Source of the DNA: Lachnospiraceae bacterium | GTDB lineage: Bacteria > Bacillota > Clostridia > Lachnospirales > Lachnospiraceae | Length of the DNA: 64,000 nucleotides | Direction: 5' to 3' | NCBI GenBank assembly: GCA_017624835.1 | Contig: JAGAMG010000052.1 | Coordinates: 1-64,000, forward strand | Part shown: one piece after another, positions 26,320 through 37,439 of the stretch | Position numbering within the stretch: the stretch's first letter is position 1 | How the letters are laid out: every line of letters starts with the position of its first letter | Made by a program: the position numbers and the translations under genes | The notes under the pieces: model-generated | What the model was told of the DNA's origin: nothing | Seen by the model: only the letters and a program-made list of their open reading frames with translations | Database searches by the model: none

Positions 26320-26757
26320 ATGAAGAAATTAAAAAGAGGAAGAACCCTGGAGGAGGAATTATATTATCTGGGGCTTATTTTTCTGGTACTTGGATGCATT
26401 GAATTATTTTTATATTTTAAGGTACTTTTACCCCAAATCCCAACATTTCCCTGTGTTATGTATAAGCTGTGGGGAATTTATTGTCCCGGCTGTGGCGGCA
26501 CCCGCGCGGTTCTTGCATTGTTTCACGGGAGGATTTTAGAATCCCTGTGGTATCATCCCTTTGTATTGTACGGAGTGATGATATATGGAGGATTTATGCT
26601 GAGTCATACCCTGGAGCGTCTGCGTGTGCCACGGATAAAAGGTTGGAAATTCCATAATTGGTATTTGATTATGGCAGTTGTGATTTTGGTATTAAATTTC
26701 CTGATAAAAAATATTTTACTTCGATGCTTTCACATTACACTTGACTGTATTTGGTAA
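26320..26757 (+). CDS. DUF2752 membrane protein
   Basis: 145 residues with three predicted membrane helices and the DUF2752 signature CPGCGGTRAVLALFHG (about 51-66). Family members are uncharacterised; the cysteine pair could bind a metal. The ATG follows the stop of the DUF4190 gene by one base, so the two are translated together. Confidence 0.85.
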   Translation: MKKLKRGRTLEEELYYLGLIFLVLGCIELFLYFKVLLPQIPTFPCVMYKLWGIYCPGCGGTRAVLALFHGRILESLWYHPFVLYGVMIYGGFMLSHTLERLRVPRIKGWKFHNWYLIMAVVILVLNFLIKNILLRCFHITLDCIW

Positions 26758-26811
26758 AATTTACATATACAGAATTTTTAAGCACAAAAGAGTGCGGATA
26801 GGAGAAAAAGA

Positions 26812-27117
26812 ATGGATAAGAAAACAACAGGTATTGTAGCGTACATCACATGGGTTGGTTTGTTGGTTGCATTTCTTGCAGGTGACAAGGAAGGTGCTAA
26901 GTTCCATTTGAATCAGGCATTGGTTCTTTGGGTTGGCTGTGTTATTGCAAATCTTGCTTCCGGTGTAATTGGTGCAATCATCCCAGCAGTTGGTGGATTA
27001 CTTAGTTTGGCAGTCAGCGTTTTTTCCATCGTATGTATGGTATTAGGTATTCTTGCTGCAAGCAAAGAAGAAGAGAAGGAGCTGCCTATTATCGGTCAGA
27101 TTAAGATTTTAAAATAA
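26812..27117 (+). CDS. Small DUF4870/Tic20-like membrane protein
   Basis: 101 residues with two or three membrane helices. The DKEGAKFHLNQALVLW stretch fits the DUF4870 (Tic20-like) pattern, in which a conserved His-x-NQ motif lies between helices. Function unknown. It has a TAGGAG ribosome site and ends the run of small membrane-protein genes before a bidirectional terminator. Confidence 0.8.
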   Translation: MDKKTTGIVAYITWVGLLVAFLAGDKEGAKFHLNQALVLWVGCVIANLASGVIGAIIPAVGGLLSLAVSVFSIVCMVLGILAASKEEEKELPIIGQIKILK

Positions 27118-27151
27118 TTTCATACAAGAGAAGGAATGCTTAATGCATAAA

Positions 27152-27195
27152 AATAGGATGTTCTGAACGGTAAGCGTTAGAACATCCTATTTTCT
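27152..27195. terminator. Bidirectional terminator between convergent genes
   Basis: AATAGGATGTTCT and AGAACATCCTATT pair perfectly around a 14-base loop, with A and T runs on the two sides. It serves the DUF4870 gene and the minus-strand lipoprotein gene. Confidence 0.9.
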
Positions 27196-27661
27196 ATTCA
27201 CTGATTGTTAAGTCCACATCATCGGGTTCTTCCCCATGAAGGAAGGAAATGATAATTTGAATTCGTTTATAAGCACGAATATAGTTTTCTTTGGCATATT
27301 CGGCGGTTACTTCATTGTAGGAATCTCCTTCATAGGCTTCCTGATAGCTATTGACTGCAGTAGTCATATATTCGCTTGCTTCGTCTGCAAGCACTTCCAG
27401 ATAGTCAAATTCTTCGGGAAAATCCAATTCTGCAAAAACTTCAAATTCCGCATCCAAATCCTTTAAATAGATAAGTAACTCCGCTATTGCATAATCAGAA
27501 TCTGCATCTACATTGTTAATGGAGGTGTCTATTTCAGAAATCGCAGTACAAAATGCATCTACTTCGTTTCGAAATTGTGTAAGCTCAGGGTTTGCACCGC
27601 AACCTGTCAAAAAGCAGAATATAATCAGTGCTGTCACAATTGCCTTAAATCTGTTTTTCAA
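27194..27661 (-). CDS. Small lipoprotein of unknown function
   Basis: 155 residues starting at a TTG (27661) with AAGGAGA five bases upstream. The N-terminus has basic residues, a hydrophobic stretch and the lipobox LTGC at 19-22, so the mature protein should be lipid-anchored on the outer face of the membrane. The rest is acidic and mostly helical (Asp and Glu rich) without a family I recognise. It is transcribed away from the methionine synthase gene. Confidence 0.75.
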   Translation of the reverse strand: MKNRFKAIVTALIIFCFLTGCGANPELTQFRNEVDAFCTAISEIDTSINNVDADSDYAIAELLIYLKDLDAEFEVFAELDFPEEFDYLEVLADEASEYMTTAVNSYQEAYEGDSYNEVTAEYAKENYIRAYKRIQIIISFLHGEEPDDVDLTISE

Positions 27662-27781
27662 GTGTGTCTCCTTTGAATGAAAATTAATTACAATATAAAG
27701 AATTTATCATATTCTTTCTTTTTTAGCAACTTAATTATAGAAATGAATAAATTTACCACAAAAATATATTAAATCGTCCCC

Positions 27782-27811
27782 TTTACGAGTAAAACCGCCT
27801 TATGGTATGAT
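27782..27811 (+). promoter_or_regulatory. Putative promoter of the methionine synthase gene
   Basis: TTTACG (27782-27787), 18-base spacer, TATGAT (27806-27811), about 30 bases before the start. There is no room for a SAM riboswitch. Confidence 0.55.
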
Positions 27812-27841
27812 AGATAGAATGACAGAAAGAGGAGTATGAAA

Positions 27842-30388
27842 ATGACAAGAGAAGAGTTTTCAACTTTAATAAACGAAAAGATACTATATCTTGATGGTGC
27901 AACCGGCTCCAATCTGGTGAAAGCAGGGATGCCCTCCGGTGTTTGCCCGGAGCAATGGATACTGGAGCACCCTGATGTGATGCTGGCATTACAGAAGGAA
28001 TATGTAAAAGCCGGTACGGATATTCTATATGCCCCCACCTTTACTGCCAATCGTGTGAAATTAAAGGAGTATGGGTTAGAAGCTGATATGCAGAATATGA
28101 TAGGGAAGCTGGTTTCCATATCGAAAGAAGCTGCTGGAAGTGTTTCGGAGCGCAGGGTATATGTTGCCGGAGATATTACCATGACCGGGGAACAGTTAAA
28201 GCCCGTGGGTAATATGGAATTAGAAGAGTTGATAACCATATATAAAGAACAGATATCCTACCTTGCGGAAGCAGGTGTGGATTTATTGGTTGTGGAAACC
28301 ATGATGAGTCTCGCTGAGGTAAGAGCGGCATTAATTGCAGCAAGAGAGGTTTGTGAGTTACCTGTTATGGTAACCTTTAGCTTTGAAGAAAATGGACGTA
28401 CCTTATTTGGTACGGATGCAAAGACTGCTGCCATTGTAGTGGAAAGTCTGGGTGCCTGTGCTGTAGGAGCTAACTGCTCCACCGGTCCTGCTCATATGAA
28501 GCAAGTGATTGCGGATATGGCTTCTGTTACCCGGATTCCCATTATAGCAAAACCCAATGCAGGCCTTCCCTTTTTGGATGCAGAGGGAAATACCTGTTAT
28601 GACATGTCTGCACAGGATTTTGTAGAGGAAATGAAGGTATTGGTAGAGACGGGAGCTACAATACTGGGTGGGTGCTGTGGTACTACACCGGAGTATATTG
28701 GCGGCATCAGGAATGCTTTTGGAGTTACTAATACATTAATTGATAATGTATCCAGACGTCCGGAGGGGATTCGTTATCTAACCTCGGAGAGACAGACCGT
28801 AGCTTTTGGTTTGGATGATAATTTCATGATTGTGGGAGAGCGGATTAATCCTACCGGAAAGAAGTTACTTCAGGCAGAGTTACGAGAAGGAAAAATGGAC
28901 AGAGTACTGCAATTTGCAGAAGAACAGGAGAAATGTGGAGCCTGTATCTTAGATGTCAATATGGGTATGAGCGGTATCGATGAGAAGGAAATGATGCTTC
29001 GTGCGCTGGAGGAAATCAGCGGCGTAACCAATTTGCCCCTATCCTTGGACTCCAGTTATGTGGAGGTAATGGAGGCGGCGCTTCGTCATTATCCCGGCAG
29101 GGCATTGATTAATTCCATTTCTTTGGAAACGGAGAAATTTGAAAAATTACTTCCCATTGCGGCAAAATATGGTGCTATGTTTATCCTGCTTCCATTGTCG
29201 GACAAGGGCTTACCTGAAAATTTGGAGGAAAAGAAACAGATTATTCAGCAGATTTATGAGAGAGCCCTTTCCTTGGGAATGAACAAGGAGGATATTGTGG
29301 TAGATGGTCTGGTTACTACGGTTGGTGCCAATAAAAAGGCAGCGTTAGAGACCCTGGAAACCATTCGTTATTGTAAGGAGCTTGGTTTTGCAACCATCTG
29401 CGGACTTTCCAATATTTCCTTTGGTATGCCGGAAAGAAGCTTTGTTAATACAGCATTTTTAACCCTTGCCATTCAGAACGGACTTACCATGGCAATTGCC
29501 AATCCCTCCCAGGAATTATTGGTAAGCTGTGCTTTGGCTACGGATTTATTGTTGGCAAAGGATGAGGCTGATATCAGATATATAGAATATGCCAATGTGG
29601 TGAAGGAGAACCGGGAAATTAAGGAAGCTGAGTTAAACGCAAAATTAGCGTTGGTTCAAAGTCATGGTGCACCTGTCGGGATGGAGAATGCTGCTTTGCA
29701 AAAAAGTGCACAGGCAGAGTCGAAGTCTCTTCACAACAGTTGCCAAAATAGCAGTCAGGAGGCACTCTACAATGCTGTTATGAAAGGAAATCGCAACGGA
29801 ATTGTAGACATTACCAACAAAGCTCTGGAAGCTGGCGAGGATGCTTCCGTATTGTTAAATGAAGTATTATTACCTGCCATTAATGCAGTTGGCGATTTGT
29901 TTGATAAAGGAAAATATTTCCTGCCACAGCTGATAGCCAGTGCGGAGGCAATGAAGCTTTCCATTGAGAGGCTTGAGCCTCTTTTGAAAAAAGATTCTGA
30001 AGCAGGGGAGATGCCCGTAGTAGTGATTGCTACAGTGGAAGGGGATATCCATGATATTGGCAAGAATCTGGTAGCTTTAATGTTAAAAAACCATGGTTTT
30101 CAGGTGATTGATTTGGGAAAGGATGTAACCAAGGAGACCATTGTTGCCACAGCCAAGGAGCATCATGCTAGTTTTATTGCGCTTTCGGCTCTTATGACTA
30201 CTACCATGCAGCGGATGCGTGAGGTAGTGGAATATGCCAAGGCAGAGGGTGTGGATGCTAAAATTATTATTGGAGGTGCCGTCATTACTCAGGAGTATGC
30301 GGATGAAATCGGTGCGGATGGTTATTCCAGTGATGCAGCAGATGCAGTTAAGTTGGCAAAGCGCTTATATGATGAAAATGCAAGATAA
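27842..30388 (+). CDS. metH: Cobalamin-dependent methionine synthase without the reactivation domain
   Basis: 848 residues from the ATG at 27842, which lies seven bases after GGAG; the ATG at 27836 is too close to it. Order: homocysteine-binding barrel with zinc cysteines in GANCSTGP and GGCCGTTP (1-290); methyltetrahydrofolate-binding domain (about 320-580, starting IVGERINPTGKK); cobalamin cap and Rossmann domain with DIHDIGKNLV (about 640-848). The C-terminal S-adenosylmethionine-binding reactivation domain of Escherichia coli MetH is missing, as is common in Clostridia, where a separate reactivation protein is used. A low-complexity linker rich in Ser, Gln and Ala lies near 610-640. ilvB starts 80 bases later. 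Confidence 0.92.
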   Translation: MTREEFSTLINEKILYLDGATGSNLVKAGMPSGVCPEQWILEHPDVMLALQKEYVKAGTDILYAPTFTANRVKLKEYGLEADMQNMIGKLVSISKEAAGSVSERRVYVAGDITMTGEQLKPVGNMELEELITIYKEQISYLAEAGVDLLVVETMMSLAEVRAALIAAREVCELPVMVTFSFEENGRTLFGTDAKTAAIVVESLGACAVGANCSTGPAHMKQVIADMASVTRIPIIAKPNAGLPFLDAEGNTCYDMSAQDFVEEMKVLVETGATILGGCCGTTPEYIGGIRNAFGVTNTLIDNVSRRPEGIRYLTSERQTVAFGLDDNFMIVGERINPTGKKLLQAELREGKMDRVLQFAEEQEKCGACILDVNMGMSGIDEKEMMLRALEEISGVTNLPLSLDSSYVEVMEAALRHYPGRALINSISLETEKFEKLLPIAAKYGAMFILLPLSDKGLPENLEEKKQIIQQIYERALSLGMNKEDIVVDGLVTTVGANKKAALETLETIRYCKELGFATICGLSNISFGMPERSFVNTAFLTLAIQNGLTMAIANPSQELLVSCALATDLLLAKDEADIRYIEYANVVKENREIKEAELNAKLALVQSHGAPVGMENAALQKSAQAESKSLHNSCQNSSQEALYNAVMKGNRNGIVDITNKALEAGEDASVLLNEVLLPAINAVGDLFDKGKYFLPQLIASAEAMKLSIERLEPLLKKDSEAGEMPVVVIATVEGDIHDIGKNLVALMLKNHGFQVIDLGKDVTKETIVATAKEHHASFIALSALMTTTMQRMREVVEYAKAEGVDAKIIIGGAVITQEYADEIGADGYSSDAADAVKLAKRLYDENAR

Positions 30389-30467
30389 AAAAGTCCTAAA
30401 AGTAGTATGGTTAGTGAGAAATATTTGTGAAAAATAAAAGAAGAGTGATATGTCAGGAGGATTACAT

Positions 30468-32081
30468 ATGAATGGTGCAGATGCCATAATTAAATGTTTG
30501 GAAGCGGAAGGCGTAGAAACAGTCTTTGGTTATCCGGGAGTTGCAATCTGTCCTTTTTACAATAGTATTTTAGAGTCAGATATCAGAACCATTTTAATTC
30601 GTACCGAGCAGAATGCTGCCCACGCAGCAAGCGGTGTGGCAAGAATTACAGGTAAGCCCGGTGTTTGTGCTGTAACATCCGGTCCCGGTGCTACCAATGT
30701 GATTACCGGAATTGCAACTGCCTTTGCAGACAGCATTCCTTTGATTTGTATTACCGGACAGGTAAACAGCGAGCTTTTGGGAAGTGATGTATTTCAGGAG
30801 GCGGATATTACCGGTGCGGTGGAGTCCTTTGTAAAGTACAGCTATCTGATTAAGGATGTAAATGAGATTCCCCGGGTGTTTAAAGAGGCTTTTTATATTG
30901 CAAACACCGGTAGAAAGGGTCCTGTATTAATTGATATTCCCATTGATATTCAGAATGCAACCATTAATAAATTCAAATATCCCGAGGAAGTAAAGCTGCG
31001 TACCTATAAGCCCACAGTAAAAGGAAATGCAGTACAGATTAAAAAGGTTATCAAGGAATTGGAAAAAGCCAAAAGACCTATTATCTGTGCCGGCGGTGGT
31101 GTGCTTTTAAGTGATGCCCAGGAGGAACTGCGCAGATTTTCTGAGGAGCATCAGATTCCTGTGGTTTCTACCATGATGGGTATTGGTGTAATGCCTACCA
31201 GACATCCCATGTATTTTGGTATGGTGGGAAATAATGGTAAGGCCTATGCAAACCGTGCCATGAATGAGTCCGATTTGCTGATTATGGTAGGCGCCAGAGT
31301 GGCAGATCGTGCAGTAAGTCAGCCGGATTTGATTACCAAGGGCAAGATTTTGGTACATATTGATGTGGATCCTGCGGAAATCGGTAAGAATGCCGGAGCA
31401 ACCATACCTTTGGTTGGAGACGCAAAGCATATTTTCCAAGACTTTTTGAATGAAGAAGTGACAGGTAATTATGAAGACTGGTTAAATACTCTTTGTGAGT
31501 ATCGTTCCACTATGGAAAAGAAGAGAACTCCCAATCCTGACTATGTAGACCCGGCTGCTTTTATTACCAGACTTTCTGAAAAAATGCAGGATGACGGTGT
31601 TTATGTGGCGGATGTAGGACAGAATCAGATTTGGTCCTGCGGTTATCATATTGTGAAAGAAGGGCAATTTTTGACCTCCGGCGGTATGGGTACCATGGGG
31701 TATTCCATTCCTGCCGCATTGGGAGCAAAGGTTGCGGCACCCCACAGACAGGTGATTGCGGTGTGTGGTGACGGTTCCTTCCAGATGTCCATGATGGAGC
31801 TTGCAACCATGAAGCAGCATAATGTGCCTGTGAAAATTATCGTTTTGAAAAATAATTATCTTGGAATGGTTCGTCAGTATCAGCATTTTACCTACAAGGA
31901 TCATTATTCCGTAGTGGATTTGTCCGGTAGTCCCGATTTGGAAAAGCTGGCTGCTGCATACGATATTCCTTTCTTACGCCTTATGAATATGGAAAAGGTG
32001 GAAGAAACCATTGATGCCTTTCTGCAGAAGGATGAAAGTATGCTGTTGGAATGTATCATTGACCCCATGGATTTGGTATAA
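30468..32081 (+). CDS. ilvB: Acetolactate synthase, large catalytic subunit
   Basis: 537 residues. Condenses two pyruvates, or pyruvate with 2-ketobutyrate, in valine, leucine and isoleucine synthesis. The start is the ATG at 30468 because AGGAGG lies just upstream of it, inside the longer frame. The catalytic glutamate is in RTEQNAAHAASG; the thiamine-diphosphate motif is GDGSFQMSMMELATMKQHN ending in KNN. The length is somewhat short but complete. It is followed at 17 bases by the first of two small-subunit genes. Confidence 0.94.
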   Translation: MNGADAIIKCLEAEGVETVFGYPGVAICPFYNSILESDIRTILIRTEQNAAHAASGVARITGKPGVCAVTSGPGATNVITGIATAFADSIPLICITGQVNSELLGSDVFQEADITGAVESFVKYSYLIKDVNEIPRVFKEAFYIANTGRKGPVLIDIPIDIQNATINKFKYPEEVKLRTYKPTVKGNAVQIKKVIKELEKAKRPIICAGGGVLLSDAQEELRRFSEEHQIPVVSTMMGIGVMPTRHPMYFGMVGNNGKAYANRAMNESDLLIMVGARVADRAVSQPDLITKGKILVHIDVDPAEIGKNAGATIPLVGDAKHIFQDFLNEEVTGNYEDWLNTLCEYRSTMEKKRTPNPDYVDPAAFITRLSEKMQDDGVYVADVGQNQIWSCGYHIVKEGQFLTSGGMGTMGYSIPAALGAKVAAPHRQVIAVCGDGSFQMSMMELATMKQHNVPVKIIVLKNNYLGMVRQYQHFTYKDHYSVVDLSGSPDLEKLAAAYDIPFLRLMNMEKVEETIDAFLQKDESMLLECIIDPMDLV

Positions 32082-32098
32082 GAAAGGAGGAGCGGAAG

Positions 32099-32590
32099 AT
32101 GAAAAAGAGAATTTATTCCGTATTGGTTGAAAACCGTTCCGGTGTCCTCTGTAAGGTGGCGGGACTTTTCTCCAGAAGATGCTTTAATATTGACAGTCTG
32201 GTAGTAGGAGAGACGGATAATCCGGATGTATCCTGTATGACCATTGTCAGCAGCGGTGACGAGCGTACCATTGAGCAGATCGAAAAGCAACTGAATAAAA
32301 AACTGGATGTTATTAAGGTTAAGACCTTTTCAGAACGCCAGTGTATTACCAGAGAGCTTATGCTGATTAAGGTAAAGTACAATAAAAATAATCGTCGGGA
32401 TATTATGGAGCTTTGTGATATCATGAAGGCTCAGATTGTAGATATGTCCAAGCATTTTATGATGATTCAGATTTGCGATACCCCGGATAAGATTGAACTG
32501 ATGATACATATGCTGCAGGGTATCAGTGTGGTGGAGGTTGCCCGTACCGGAACCCTGGCATTGTCCAAATGTATGGAAAATGATGACTAA
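32099..32590 (+). CDS. ilvN: Acetolactate synthase small subunit, first copy
   Basis: 163 residues with an N-terminal ACT domain (1-75: VLVENRSGVLCKVAGLFSRR) and the C-terminal small-subunit domain. It should bind to IlvB, raise its activity and mediate valine feedback. Compared with the second copy it has CFNID where most ACT domains have GYNI, and more divergent C-terminal residues. AAGGAGG lies just before the ATG, and the gene sits 17 bases after ilvB. Confidence 0.9.
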   Translation: MKKRIYSVLVENRSGVLCKVAGLFSRRCFNIDSLVVGETDNPDVSCMTIVSSGDERTIEQIEKQLNKKLDVIKVKTFSERQCITRELMLIKVKYNKNNRRDIMELCDIMKAQIVDMSKHFMMIQICDTPDKIELMIHMLQGISVVEVARTGTLALSKCMENDD

Positions 32591-32634
32591 ATGCAATAGT
32601 AATTTAAAGTTTTAGAGAACTAAAGCGTTTTCTG

Positions 32635-32663
32635 TTGACATTTTCATTTGAACTTGCTATATT
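32635..32663 (+). promoter_or_regulatory. Putative promoter of the second small-subunit gene
   Basis: TTGACA (32635-32640), 17-base spacer, TATATT (32658-32663). It separates the second acetolactate synthase small subunit, and perhaps ilvC, from ilvB-ilvN. Confidence 0.72.
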
Positions 32664-32727
32664 AGTAGGAAAGCGCAGCTTTTGAGAAGGATGAGAAGCT
32701 GTAGGTTACAGAAAGGCATGGATTTTT

Positions 32728-34357
<1,630 letters not shown>

Positions 34358-34395
34358 TTTAGGCTGAAGCAAAGAAGATTATCATAATTGATAGG

Positions 34396-34427
34396 TAAAG
34401 GGATGCGTTAGCATCCCTTTATTTTTA
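34396..34427 (+). terminator. Intrinsic terminator after ilvC
   Basis: TAAAGGGATGC pairs with GCATCCCTTTA around a four-base GTTA loop and is followed by TTTTT. Confidence 0.93.
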
Positions 34428-34464
34428 CATATTGAAAACTCTTTGGAAAAAGGAGAGCATTGTC

Positions 34465-36270
34465 ATGGAAGATTTTCGTTTTAAAGTAAATTTGCGAGGG
34501 ATGATAGAAATTTTATCCGACCATCTTTATAGCAGTCCGGATGTGTACATCAGGGAGCTTCTGCAGAATGCAGTTGATGCCGTAACCGGATTAAAAAAGT
34601 GGAATGAGCAGACCGGTAAGGAATCGATATATGAGGGGAACGTTACTTTGGAAATTGAAGAAAATAAATCCCTGATTTTTTCGGATAATGGACAAGGTCT
34701 GACGGAGGATGAAATACATCAGTTTCTGGCTATTATAGGAGAGTCTTCAAAGCGTGACATAGCACATGGTATGGTGGAGGAAGATTATATCGGGCGTTTT
34801 GGTATTGGATTGCTTTCCTGCTTTATGGTAGCAGATGGTATTACTATGCTTACAAAATCCTGTAAACAGCCGAATGCACCGGTATTGCAATGGTGTGGAA
34901 AGCCGGATGGTACTTATACCATAGAGCATGTGGAAGAGGAACAATTTTTAGAGGAATCGGGAACCAAAGTAATTCTTCATGCCAAGGCGGGAATGGAGCA
35001 ATATTTTACCAGAGAGTGTCTTGAAAAGCTGGTTATTCATTATGGTATGCTGTTACATATTCCTATTACAATACGTCAGGACGGAGAAAGCAAACAAATT
35101 AATCCTACTTATCTGCCATGGGAGGAGCATACTGCTAACGGGCAGGAATTGATGATATTCGGACAGATGATGTTTGGAGAACAGTTTTTTGATTGCATAC
35201 CCTTTCAGTTTGAAGAGGGAGGGATATCCGGTGTAATATATATCGTAAATTATAGCAGATTACCTTCAGCGAAAACGGAACACAAAATTTATCTGAAGAA
35301 TATGCTTCTGACAGAGAAAGGCGACAATCTAATACCCGATTGGGCAGTTTTTACAAGATGCCTTGTAAATGTTATGAGTTTGCGCCCCACAGCCTCCAGA
35401 GAAGGCTTTTATGTGGATGAGGACTTAGCAAAGGCAAGGGAGCGTATAGAAGATGTAATATGTAATTATATTATAGAGCTTGCACAAAAGGAGCCTAATC
35501 GATTTCATCAGTTTTTCTCCATACATAATTTAACCCTGCGTTCCATTGCACTTCGTTCCGAAAAATTATTTGAAACCTTAATAGATTATTTGGAGTTTGA
35601 AACAACCAGAGGGATATTGACGGGCTATGATTTGAAAAATGGTGGAGAAGATTTGATTTATGCGCCTACCGAAGAAAAATATAAGCAGTTATCCCAATTG
35701 TTTTTTGCCCGGGACAAACTGTTAATTAATGTGACTTATGTGTACTCCCTGGAGTTGTTAGAGTGTTTGGGAGAACTGTATGAAATAAATGTTTGTGCGG
35801 TGGAGGAATGGGAAATAGAAGATTTGATGCGGGATTTGTCGCCGGAGGATGCTGATACCGGATTTGAGTTTCTGGAGAATGCAAATCAAATTCTGAAAAA
35901 ATACGATTGTCAGGCAGAGTTAAAATATTTTGCGCCATACCATCAGCCCACTTTTTATTTGATTGATGAGAATACGCTTTTTCAACGTCAGATTGCTGCC
36001 TCCAGAGAACAGGCAAGCTCTATGTTTTTTAATATGCTGGATGCTTTTGCAACGGAGTATTCCAACAAAATGGCAGCCACCTTATTCTTTAATTATAATA
36101 GCCCGGTTGTGAAAAAAATCGTGCAACTGGAGGAAACAGAATTGCAGAAAATTATTGTTGAAATTCTTTATGTTCAGGCGTTACAGGTAGGAGGTTTTGC
36201 CTTACATAATAATGAAATGAGTTTGTTGAATCGCAATATATTAGCCTTAATAGAGAGGGGGATTTCATAA
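34465..36270 (+). CDS. HSP90-family (HtpG-like) ATPase of a divergent branch
   Basis: 601 residues from the ATG at 34465, chosen for the AAGGAGAG site upstream. The N-terminal GHKL ATPase fold is clear: ELLQNAVDAV with Glu31, Asn35 and Asp38, DNGQGL as the nucleotide aspartate loop, and GRFGIGLLSCFMVAD as the lid region. The middle domain keeps a candidate catalytic arginine in RPTASREGF. Beyond about residue 350 similarity to HtpG is weak, so the client or dimer region is divergent. It is translationally coupled (TAATG) to an uncharacterised helical protein, which may be a dedicated partner. Client unknown. Confidence 0.85.
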   Translation: MEDFRFKVNLRGMIEILSDHLYSSPDVYIRELLQNAVDAVTGLKKWNEQTGKESIYEGNVTLEIEENKSLIFSDNGQGLTEDEIHQFLAIIGESSKRDIAHGMVEEDYIGRFGIGLLSCFMVADGITMLTKSCKQPNAPVLQWCGKPDGTYTIEHVEEEQFLEESGTKVILHAKAGMEQYFTRECLEKLVIHYGMLLHIPITIRQDGESKQINPTYLPWEEHTANGQELMIFGQMMFGEQFFDCIPFQFEEGGISGVIYIVNYSRLPSAKTEHKIYLKNMLLTEKGDNLIPDWAVFTRCLVNVMSLRPTASREGFYVDEDLAKARERIEDVICNYIIELAQKEPNRFHQFFSIHNLTLRSIALRSEKLFETLIDYLEFETTRGILTGYDLKNGGEDLIYAPTEEKYKQLSQLFFARDKLLINVTYVYSLELLECLGELYEINVCAVEEWEIEDLMRDLSPEDADTGFEFLENANQILKKYDCQAELKYFAPYHQPTFYLIDENTLFQRQIAASREQASSMFFNMLDAFATEYSNKMAATLFFNYNSPVVKKIVQLEETELQKIIVEILYVQALQVGGFALHNNEMSLLNRNILALIERGIS

Positions 36271-37379
36271 TGTACGATGCACAACAACTATTGAAGGATT
36301 TTGAGAAGATTGAGCATGGGAAGAGTAGAATTGCAGCAATTCGTTCTGCAATCCGTCTGGCAGATGAAAATCATGATTTACCCTATCAGTTGGGATTTCG
36401 TATGGATTTATGTTATGAATCCAATTTCTATCATGACAGTATGGATATGATGGTTGTCTTTCCGGAAGCCTTGGCATTAGTGGACAAATTTCCTGATATC
36501 CCCGCTACACCGGATGCGGATTGGTACAAGAATGGTCTGGCACGTGTGTTAGATGTTTATAAATGGGTTATTAATACTTGTGATGCATTTTATCAAATTC
36601 CCTATGAGGATTGCATGAAGTTTTTTGAGGACTTCAAGCGACGCAGTATTGCCTTTGGATATAATTTAAAGCCATATTATAAAACCTTATATAATTTTTT
36701 TGAGGTTATTGATGAAGCACAGGCAGAACAATATTTTAAGGAATTTCAAAAATTACCCAAGGATGATAATGGAGATTGTAAAGCCTGTGATAGAAATTTT
36801 GAAATTAGTTATTATTTGTTTAGAAAAAAAAGAGTAGACATTGCAGATAAGCTGGCAAAGGATATAGAGAATATGCAGCTGCGCTGCGGAACAAATACCA
36901 ATTATGCATGGCTGCGTCTTAAGGGTCACTATTTAGAGTATTACCTTGAACAGAAGGACTATGAAAAGGCCGGGGAATATGTAAGGCTTCTGGAACAATA
37001 TAGCAGAAATGAAAAAATGTCGGAATATGATTATGATGATGCGTTCTTTCTGTTTTATACCCACATGGATATGGGTAAGGCATTAAAAATTTATAAGAAG
37101 GATTGGAAGGAATGGTTTGAGGAAAGATGCCCCTATGAAAGATTTTATTTAGATTCCCGTATTGCGTTGTTTTTCCGGGAATTGGGGAAACAAAGAAAGG
37201 GGAATACCATAAAGCTGAAGCTGAATCCCACCTTCCCGTTGTATTCTGAGGACGGTATTTATAGCATTCAGGAATTGGAAAAATTCTATTATAATAATGC
37301 GAAGGATATCGCGGTTAAATTTGATCAAAGAAATGGTTCAAAGTATTATCAGAAGGAATTAGAAGCGCTGATACAATAA
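36270..37379 (+). CDS. Uncharacterised helical (possibly TPR-like) partner of the HSP90-like protein
   Basis: 369 residues, soluble and predicted almost wholly helical, with repeating aromatic and acidic helices suggestive of a TPR or similar solenoid (for example YAWLRLKGHYLEYYLEQKDYEKAGEYV). No catalytic motif was seen. The start overlaps the HSP90-like stop by one base (TAATG). TPR proteins are classic co-chaperones of HSP90, so an adaptor role is a plausible inference, but family membership is not established here. Confidence 0.75.
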   Translation: MYDAQQLLKDFEKIEHGKSRIAAIRSAIRLADENHDLPYQLGFRMDLCYESNFYHDSMDMMVVFPEALALVDKFPDIPATPDADWYKNGLARVLDVYKWVINTCDAFYQIPYEDCMKFFEDFKRRSIAFGYNLKPYYKTLYNFFEVIDEAQAEQYFKEFQKLPKDDNGDCKACDRNFEISYYLFRKKRVDIADKLAKDIENMQLRCGTNTNYAWLRLKGHYLEYYLEQKDYEKAGEYVRLLEQYSRNEKMSEYDYDDAFFLFYTHMDMGKALKIYKKDWKEWFEERCPYERFYLDSRIALFFRELGKQRKGNTIKLKLNPTFPLYSEDGIYSIQELEKFYYNNAKDIAVKFDQRNGSKYYQKELEALIQ

Positions 37380-37439
37380 TGGTTAGAAACAATTGTTGTA
37401 GTAATATAAGTGAATTTTTTAGAAAGGCATGGTTTTACA

